From Syntrophales bacterium (GTDB lineage Bacteria > Desulfobacterota > Syntrophia > Syntrophales > UBA5619): DNA of 46,858 nucleotides. The stretch spans positions 1 to 46,858 of the forward strand of contig JALNYO010000027.1 of NCBI GenBank assembly GCA_023229765.1, given 5' to 3'. Position 1 is the first letter of the stretch. Each line of letters begins with the position of its first letter. Below are positions 41,606-46,858 of this stretch, piece after piece. The notes beneath the pieces are model-generated. The model saw only the letters and a list, made by a program, of their open reading frames with translations, ran no database searches and was not told the DNA's origin. The translations under genes and the position numbers were made by a program.

Positions 41606-42388
41606 TTATTTTTTCAGCAAATCATTCAGATCTGCATTCGGAATATAGCTTCTGTATATCTTTTCGAATGTGCCGTCCGCCTTCAGGCCATCCAAGACTG
41701 ACTGCCATTTTTTGACCATCTCAACAGGAGTTCCACGAGAAACCGCGATGTAAAAATAGGTATTGCTCACGGTAAAGACCTGTTCAAGATCATCTATGTT
41801 GTATCCTGCATTCTTTACAATCTCGGGCATTGTAATATTGGTAAAGACCGAAATCTGCACATCTCCGTTCATGAGCTTCTTAACACTGGTGATGGGAAGA
41901 GGAGAACTAACCAGATTTGTAAAACCTTTGTCCTTAAGGTATTGTTCGGTAAACCAGTTAGTAGTCGTCGAAATAGCAGCAACTTTTCTTGCCTCCCCCA
42001 AGTTGGCTATTTTAATGCCGGATCCCTTTTTAGCGTAAAAGATCGCACTGTTTTTACCGACTGGCCCTACCCATTGGAAAAGACTCTCCCGTTTTTCTGT
42101 TCTCTCGACACTGAAGAGCACTACATTTGGGTTGTTCAACGCCGCATTGTAAGCTTCATCCCAGGAAGTCAACCGAATGTGATCTGGAATGCCCTGACGG
42201 GCAATGATCTCCCTCACTATATCCGTGACGAAACCAGTTATCTTACCACCTTTCATGAAGGTTACCGGTGGGTATTCCTCTGTCAGCATTTGAACTTCAG
42301 AAATACCTTGCATGTTTTTCTGAGTCGCGCATGCGAACTCGGCAAGGACAAACAAACTCAATATGCAGAACCAAAGAATTCTTTTCAT
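41606..42388 (-). CDS. Periplasmic solute-binding protein, family 3
   Basis: The 260-residue product has a signal peptide (about 1-21, hydrophobic WFCILSLFVLAEFACA) and the family 3 solute-binding fold: LTEEYPPVTFMKGGKITGFV, DIVREIIARQGI, LFSVERTEKRESLFQWVGP and QWFT/AVSRGTP segments. Members bind amino acids or act as sensors. No ABC transporter permease or ATPase gene is adjacent, so it may work with a distant transporter or as an orphan. Confidence 0.83.
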   Translation of the reverse strand: MKRILWFCILSLFVLAEFACATQKNMQGISEVQMLTEEYPPVTFMKGGKITGFVTDIVREIIARQGIPDHIRLTSWDEAYNAALNNPNVVLFSVERTEKRESLFQWVGPVGKNSAIFYAKKGSGIKIANLGEARKVAAISTTTNWFTEQYLKDKGFTNLVSSPLPITSVKKLMNGDVQISVFTNITMPEIVKNAGYNIDDLEQVFTVSNTYFYIAVSRGTPVEMVKKWQSVLDGLKADGTFEKIYRSYIPNADLNDLLKK

Positions 42389-42512
42389 AAATACCCCCTT
42401 TTTCTTAATAAGACGTCCATATCTCCGTAAATCATATCACACTTGCCGAGGGATGTCATCATTAATAACTGGTTGAAAAACAGTATTTTCATCAAGGGTG
42501 ACGTTTTACTGA

Positions 42513-42725
42513 CTACAGAAACTCCTCCAGAAACGAATCAATCTTCTCCCGATAGGCATCGAGCTTTGACACCTTGAGCTTCCTGTCGGAAACAGTACGT
42601 TCGGGATGATCGAGATATTTACTCACGATCTTTCTGCCGATCCTGAGTCGCTGGGCGATCTGCCTTGCAGAGCAACTTGCATCCTTGAGCCGATGGATTT
42701 CAAAAACAGTTCTTCTGTCGATCAT
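42513..42725 (-). pseudogene. Fragment of IS21-family transposase (IstA-like N-terminal HTH)
   Basis: The 70-residue product MIDRRTVFEIHRLKDASCSA has a helix-turn-helix (ARQIAQRLRIGRKIVSKYL) and then KVSKLDAYREKIDSFLEE, which matches the beginning of IS21 IstA transposases (about 400-500 residues). It stops right there, with no DDE domain downstream. Its ATG overlaps the stop of the preceding ORF (ATGA), as in intact elements. The remaining transposase and any IstB are absent. Confidence 0.72.
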
Positions 42726-43100
42726 GGCAATGCCCTCCTCTGATCCGCATACCGAAAGGATTGTCGGATGATCTGCGCCACCACGGCATGGTCTTGATCT
42801 TCATCATCTGTCGGCTTCGGCTTGATCACCGGGCGGGGCGGGAGAGCCAAAACCTGGAAGATGCGACTGTCGAAGCCGATCAAGTCCTTACCGATCAGGC
42901 CATCCCGCGCAATGATGTACTCATCGAGATTGATTTGTAGAAGGGTGTAGATAGCGTCATAACTGTAGCAGGAAAGACCATATCTGTCCTCGGCCAGAAT
43001 CAAGAACAGGTACAGGATGATCTCCTCCCGATCCAGAGAGGCCAAAAAACCGTCGGCCAGAAAGCGGTGGGGGATAAAGCTGAACCCGCCGGTGATCTTC
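42722..43100 (-). pseudogene. Remnant of an IS21-associated conserved protein
   Basis: The readable part is GGFSFIPHRFLADGFLASLD, then REEIILYLFLILAEDRYGLS and a DEYIIARDGLIGKDLIGFD stretch, followed by a Pro-rich tail. This kind of protein often sits between a small zinc-ribbon protein and IstA in deltaproteobacterial IS21-type units, as I recall; function unknown. No good start codon exists in this frame near its expected beginning: the open frame runs on to 43297 only as a shadow of the zinc-ribbon frame. I read this as a decayed gene. Confidence 0.5.
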
Positions 43101-43280
43101 CTGACCCTGTCCGCATCTCTTTTGGTTGGCCAGGTAATCCGGATTACCGCGAATCTTCTCCCTTTGCCACGCCGCCTTCCGGGCGCGCTGACAAACCAAT
43201 TTTCCACAATTCCGGGGATGCTTCTGCCGCGGATCGGGAATAAAATACCCCCCGCAATGACAACATGACACCTCTTCCAT
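42957..43280 (-). pseudogene. Zinc-ribbon-like small protein, probably truncated
   Basis: The frame opens MEEVSCCHCGGYFIPDPRQK, then CGKLVCQRARKAAWQREK and YLANQKRCGQ, a four-cysteine CxxC ... CxxxxC arrangement that fits a small zinc-binding protein seen upstream of IS21-like genes. After about residue 60 the sequence becomes Pro/Gly/Ser-rich nonsense that overlaps the next gene's real frame. An internal deletion probably fused the two genes out of frame. Confidence 0.5.
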
Positions 43281-43457
43281 AGTTCCACCGCCATCATCTT
43301 GGATGGCTGCTGTATATGCCAGGAATTAAAAGAATGAAATGGAATGAGAAGAATGATATGATATTCAGAAAGCTCAGAACGAAATGAGTGGACCTAATTG
43401 TCTGGCGATGACGGTATCAATTTACTCCGGTGATACTGGTATGGAATTAAGCCGGCG

Positions 43458-43781
43458 ATGATACAGATGAAAGCCCTGGAAAACAAATTTGCCGAGTTCA
43501 ACAACCTCAAAACCGTTCCTTTGGGACTCAGCGTCGATTCTGTTCCTTTAAAAAATGCGTGGGCCAAAGAGCTGGGAATCTCCAATGTTCCATTGCTTGC
43601 TGATTTCTGGCCGCACGGCGAAGCCGCTCAAAAATATGGTCTCTTCAGAGAAAAGGAAGGTTTTTCAGAAAGAGCCAACGTTATTCTTGATGAAACGGGA
43701 ATGGTTGTCTGGCTGAAGTTGTATGAAATTCATCAATTGCCCGATCTGGGCGAGGTGATGGATTTCCTCAAGCACGCCTGA
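43458..43781 (+). pseudogene. N-terminally truncated peroxiredoxin (AhpC/TSA family)
   Basis: The 107-residue product starts IQMKALENKFAEF, which in intact peroxiredoxins follows directly after the peroxidatic Cys loop. It continues with LGLSVDSVPLKNAWAKELGI, VPLLADFWPHGEAAQKYGLF and RANVILDETGMVVW. The first third of the fold, with the catalytic cysteine, is missing; an in-frame stop lies at 43431-43433. The break coincides with the IS21 remnant just upstream. The ATG has only a weak ribosome site. If expressed it cannot act as a normal peroxidase. Confidence 0.75.
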
Positions 43782-43802
43782 AAAGGGTGGAGGTGAACGA
43801 AA

Positions 43803-45866
43803 ATGGATGAGAAAAGTCAGAACCGCCTCGCTTTGGAGAAAAGCCCTTATCTGCTCCAGCATAAAAACAACCCGGTGGACTGGTTCCCCTGGGGCGAGGA
43901 GGCCTTTCTCAAGGCAAAAGGGGAGGGAAAACCGGTTTTTCTATCCATTGGCTACTCAACCTGCCACTGGTGCCACGTGATGGAGCATGAATCGTTCGAG
44001 GACGGGGAAGTTGCCCGCTCCCTGAACGACCATTACGTGGCCATCAAAGTGGACCGGGAAGAGCGTCCGGATCTGGATCACATCTACATGACGGTCTGCC
44101 AGACGCTGACCGGCCAAGGCGGCTGGCCCCTTACCATTTTTTTGACCCCGGAACAGAAACCCTTTTTCGCCGGAACCTATTTCCCCAAAAGGAGCAAATG
44201 GGGAAGGTCGGGCTTGCTGGATATTCTGGAACAGATCACGGAAAAATGGACTGCGGACAGGAAACGCTTAAGCGCTCTGGCCGAGGAAATTACCACAGAC
44301 ATTCAGCGGCAAGCCTACGAGCAGCCGGGAAATTCTTTGACCGCGGATGTTCTGGAGAAGGCTTATGAAGCGCTTCAGCAGCGCTTTGACCCCGCTTACG
44401 GGGGATTCGGCGAAGCTCCCAAATTTCCTTCCCCGCACAACCTCATGTTTCTTTTGCGCTACAGCCGGATGACCGGGAAGCCGGAAGCGCAGACGTCCGC
44501 TATGGTGGGAAAGACCCTTCTGGCGATGTATAAAGGGGGCATCTATGACCATGTCGGTTATGGGTTTGCGCGTTACTCCACCGACCGGCAGTGGCTTACG
44601 CCTCATTTTGAGAAAATGCTCTACGATAACGCGCTTCTGGCTTACGTTTATCTGGAAGCGCACCAGGCGATGGCAAGCCCTTTCTACGCCCGGGTAGCGG
44701 AAGAAATCTTTGCCTATGTTGCAAGAGAGATGACCTCTTTCGAAGGGGGATTTTACAGCGCCCAGGATGCGGATTCCGAGGGGTTAGAAGGAAAGTTTTA
44801 CCTCTGGACCGCGGAGGAGGTGGAGAGAGTCCTGGGCAAGCAGGGAGGAATGGCGTTCTGCCGGCTCTACGACATTACCGGCGAAGGGAACTTCGAGGGC
44901 GCCAACATCCCGAATTTGATCCGAAACGGACCGGGCGAAAGCGCCTCTTTGTTCAATCTGCTTGAAAAAATGAAGGCGCCTCGGGAGAAACTGTATCAAG
45001 AGAGGAAAAAGAGAATTCATCCCCATAAGGATGACAAGGTGCTTACTTCCTGGAACGGTCTGATGATCGCGGCCCTGGCCAAGGGGTCGCAGGCACTGCA
45101 AAATCCTGCTTACGCCGCCGTGGCGGCCAAGGCTGCGGGTTTTATCTGGGAAAGGCTCCGCTCTCCAGAGGGGCGGCTGCTGGCCCGTTACCGGGACGGA
45201 GAAGCTGCCCTGCCGGCTTATCTGGACGATTACGCCTTTTTGGCCTGGGGTTTTATTGAACTCTACCGGGCGACCTTCAATCCTGATTATCTGCAAAAGG
45301 CTCTCGAGCTCACCGAACAGATGATCAGCCTGTTCTGGGATGAAAAGAGCGCCGCCTTTTTCTTTTCCGGCAAGGATGCCGAGAAGCTTATTGCCCGTCC
45401 CCGCACGCTGGAGGACGGGGCGGTTCCCTCAGGAAATTCTGTGGCCGCCTTGAACCTGCTGCGCCTCTCCCACCTGACCGGGGAACAGCGCTTTGGTGAT
45501 TTTGTTTCCCGGCAAATGGATTTTTTTGCAGGGGACGTAAAGCGTTTTCCCCAGGCCTACACCTTTTTCCTGACGGCATTGCAATTTGCGCTGGGTCCGC
45601 CTCGTGAAATTGTCGTTATGGCCGGAAACGAAGAGCAGGAGGCAAAGGAAATCCTGCAGGCCCTGCAAAAGAAGTTCCTGCCGGAGACGGCACTTTTGTG
45701 CTGTCCGCCCGGTGAACAAACCGCCCGTCTAAAAGCAATCGCCCCTTTTCTGGAGCAATACGAGGCCATTGACGGCAAGGCCACCCTCTACCTTTGCACC
45801 AACTATGCCTGTCAGGCGCCGGTCACGGGCAGAGAACAAATGCAAAAAATAATTGACACAATTTAA
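43803..45866 (+). CDS. YyaL/SSP411-like thioredoxin-domain protein (DUF255)
   Basis: The 687-residue protein begins with a thioredoxin-like domain (about 1-170) containing NPVDWFPWGEEAF and the motif STCHWCHVM, a CxxC pair at Cys54 and Cys57. An (alpha/alpha)6-barrel of the glycosidase/epimerase type follows (about 200-600) with GGFGEAPKFPSP, GGIYDHVGYGFARYS, TPHFEKMLYDNA and SAQDADSEG. The C-terminal part ends with a CTNYACQAPV stretch. The family is widespread but its biochemical role is unsettled. GGAGGTGA lies just before the ATG. It follows the truncated peroxiredoxin by 21 bp. Confidence 0.93.
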   Translation: MDEKSQNRLALEKSPYLLQHKNNPVDWFPWGEEAFLKAKGEGKPVFLSIGYSTCHWCHVMEHESFEDGEVARSLNDHYVAIKVDREERPDLDHIYMTVCQTLTGQGGWPLTIFLTPEQKPFFAGTYFPKRSKWGRSGLLDILEQITEKWTADRKRLSALAEEITTDIQRQAYEQPGNSLTADVLEKAYEALQQRFDPAYGGFGEAPKFPSPHNLMFLLRYSRMTGKPEAQTSAMVGKTLLAMYKGGIYDHVGYGFARYSTDRQWLTPHFEKMLYDNALLAYVYLEAHQAMASPFYARVAEEIFAYVAREMTSFEGGFYSAQDADSEGLEGKFYLWTAEEVERVLGKQGGMAFCRLYDITGEGNFEGANIPNLIRNGPGESASLFNLLEKMKAPREKLYQERKKRIHPHKDDKVLTSWNGLMIAALAKGSQALQNPAYAAVAAKAAGFIWERLRSPEGRLLARYRDGEAALPAYLDDYAFLAWGFIELYRATFNPDYLQKALELTEQMISLFWDEKSAAFFFSGKDAEKLIARPRTLEDGAVPSGNSVAALNLLRLSHLTGEQRFGDFVSRQMDFFAGDVKRFPQAYTFFLTALQFALGPPREIVVMAGNEEQEAKEILQALQKKFLPETALLCCPPGEQTARLKAIAPFLEQYEAIDGKATLYLCTNYACQAPVTGREQMQKIIDTI

Positions 45867-46027
45867 AGTTGGAACCCGCTTTCGCTGTGCTTTTGAAACA
45901 TATCCGTCTGCTCCCCTATCGCCTCCGTCATTCCCTCGTAAAGCTATGCAGCATTGTTGGAGGTTGCTATTTTTGATGATCGAGGTTATTTCTATAAATA
46001 AGAAGTTCGCGAAACGTCAGCTTTGAA

Positions 46028-46074
46028 TAAAACAGGCGCATTTTCATGCCAGACCTGGCCTGAAAATGCGCCTG
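46028..46074 (-). terminator. Strong hairpin terminator for the oxidoreductase gene
   Basis: CAGGCGCATTTTCA (46033-46046) and TGAAAATGCGCCTG (46061-46074) pair perfectly over 14 bp, and the intervening bases form a further GCCAG/CTGGC stem. On the minus strand the stem is followed by TTTTATT. It lies between two convergent genes and may work in both directions, though the T run is only on the minus strand. Confidence 0.8.
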
Positions 46075-46136
46075 ATGACCTTTTCCCCTGATAGTCTTCA
46101 GACTCCAGCCTATCTCCTTGAGGAGTTACGATTGTT

Positions 46137-46858
46137 TTAGATCTTTTCTTCGAGCAGGCGCCTGACGATATCAGCTTTTCGGCTTCTTTTGTAAAGAGGA
46201 GTCTGGTTGCCTTCCAGATAAGGGGCAAGATTATCCTCAAAGGTTTTCTTCGTTTCGTTCTTGTAGATTATTCCGAGCGGCCACGGTGATTCTTCCATAG
46301 CCTTTGCCAGGGCGGCCTGTCTGTTGCCCGCGTCATGGCTGCTTGGTTCAATGAAATTAGGTGTTATCCTTGTACCATTTGTGCGTGTTTATCTTGTTGA
46401 AGGTGACACATGCCTGGAAAACATCGACAAGCGCGAAACCTTTGTGGTTTATTGCTGCTTTTATAATTTCTTTTGTTTTCTCTGGTTCGTCCGCTGACGC
46501 CCTGGCAACAAAGGGCGCGCCTATTATGAGAGCCAGGAGCAGAGGATTAAGCGGCGTTTCAAAAACTCCATCAACCTGTATTGGCGTTCTCATCCCCAGT
46601 CCCGAGGTTGGCGAAGCCTGCCCCTTGGTGAGGCCGTAAACCATATTATCATGCACAATCACCGTTATATCGGGGTTTCTTCTGATCGCGTGAATAAAAT
46701 GATTGCCGCCCTCTCCGCAAATATCGCCGTCGCCGCTTTCAACAATAAGCTTGAGGTCGGGATTAACCGCCTTTATGCCTGACGCTGCCGGGAGCGCCCG
46801 GCCATGCAGGCCGTTGAAGTAACTTATATCATAATACTGCGGCGCTTTCGCGGCATGA
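46137..46858 (-). pseudogene. 2-oxoacid:ferredoxin oxidoreductase beta subunit, 5' end beyond window, frameshift near the 3' end
   Basis: From the right edge the minus strand reads CHAAKAPQYYDISYFNGLHG, the TPP site SGDGDICGEGGNHFIHA, DNMVYGLTKGQASPTS and CVTFNKINTHKWYKDN, clearly the beta (TPP-binding) subunit of pyruvate- or 2-oxoglutarate:ferredoxin oxidoreductase. The frame ends at a TAA at 46357-46359. The expected continuation (FIEPSSHDAGNRQAALAKAM and on to RRLLEEKI, stop at 46137) is intact in the +1 frame. So there is a one-base insertion (or two-base loss) around 46350-46365, or a sequencing error. The enzyme decarboxylates 2-oxoacids and reduces ferredoxin, matching an anaerobic host. 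The alpha subunit should lie to the right. Confidence 0.85.

Noticed and set aside
45992..46240. 82-codon minus-strand open frame after the YyaL-like gene
   Set aside because: It runs in a different frame across the real C-terminal coding region of the oxidoreductase and through its terminator hairpin.
46340..46370. Programmed +1 frameshift in the oxidoreductase gene
   Set aside because: The site (ACC TAA T) lacks the slippery codon and upstream Shine-Dalgarno-like stimulator known from prfB. A mutation or sequencing error is simpler.

Overview
The window looks like a chromosomal segment of a Gram-negative, anaerobic, moderately GC-rich bacterium, most likely a deltaproteobacterial (Desulfobacterota) lineage close to the Syntrophales. 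The grounds are a complete type II secretion system (T2SS) of the F-G-H-I-J-K-L-M-N-C-A-B-D-E layout, an LptC-like protein, lipoproteins, a beta-oxidation-type hydroxyacyl-CoA dehydrogenase and acyl-CoA dehydrogenase pair, and a ferredoxin-dependent 2-oxoacid oxidoreductase subunit. The placement is inference; no rRNA or tRNA is present to confirm it.

Layout. 1-2420 (minus, runs off the left edge): exported subtilisin with a secretin-N0-like domain at the N terminus and a dockerin-like module at the C terminus. 2990-5419: penicillin-acylase-family lipoprotein. 5629-20093: the T2SS operon. 20172-20693: a small secreted cohesin-like protein directly behind gspE. 20702-22291 (minus): acyl-CoA synthetase. 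22565-26503: a 1312-residue envelope protein ending in a second dockerin-like module. 26575-27258: a REP-associated tyrosine transposase, whose palindromic repeats lie throughout 20091-27298. 27277-28026 (minus): LptC-like protein.

28790-35558 is housekeeping: a TPR protein, M24 aminopeptidase, a GcvH-like protein without its lipoyl lysine, HisC, ribosomal S21, a LOG-family enzyme, HolA and a YacP-like NYN protein. 35711-38586 carries hydroxyacyl-CoA dehydrogenase, acyl-CoA dehydrogenase and Rpe. 38771-43781 looks more like accessory DNA: an exported oligopeptidase B-like lipoprotein, a cupin, a solute-binding protein, decayed IS21-associated genes and a beheaded peroxiredoxin. The right end has a YyaL/DUF255 protein and a frameshifted 2-oxoacid:ferredoxin oxidoreductase beta subunit.

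The most interesting reading is a non-cellulosomal cohesin/dockerin assembly tied to a T2SS. One cohesin is encoded in the T2SS operon and two large dockerin-bearing exported proteins flank it. One of these, the protease, also carries a domain resembling the N0 domain of the secretin. The second striking feature is that palindromic REP elements supply the last codons and stop codons of up to five genes, including both convergent genes that end inside one palindrome. Several other dispersed repeats sit in gene gaps: a 132-bp MITE-like pair, a 102-bp GC-rich hairpin pair and a 175-bp imperfect palindrome.
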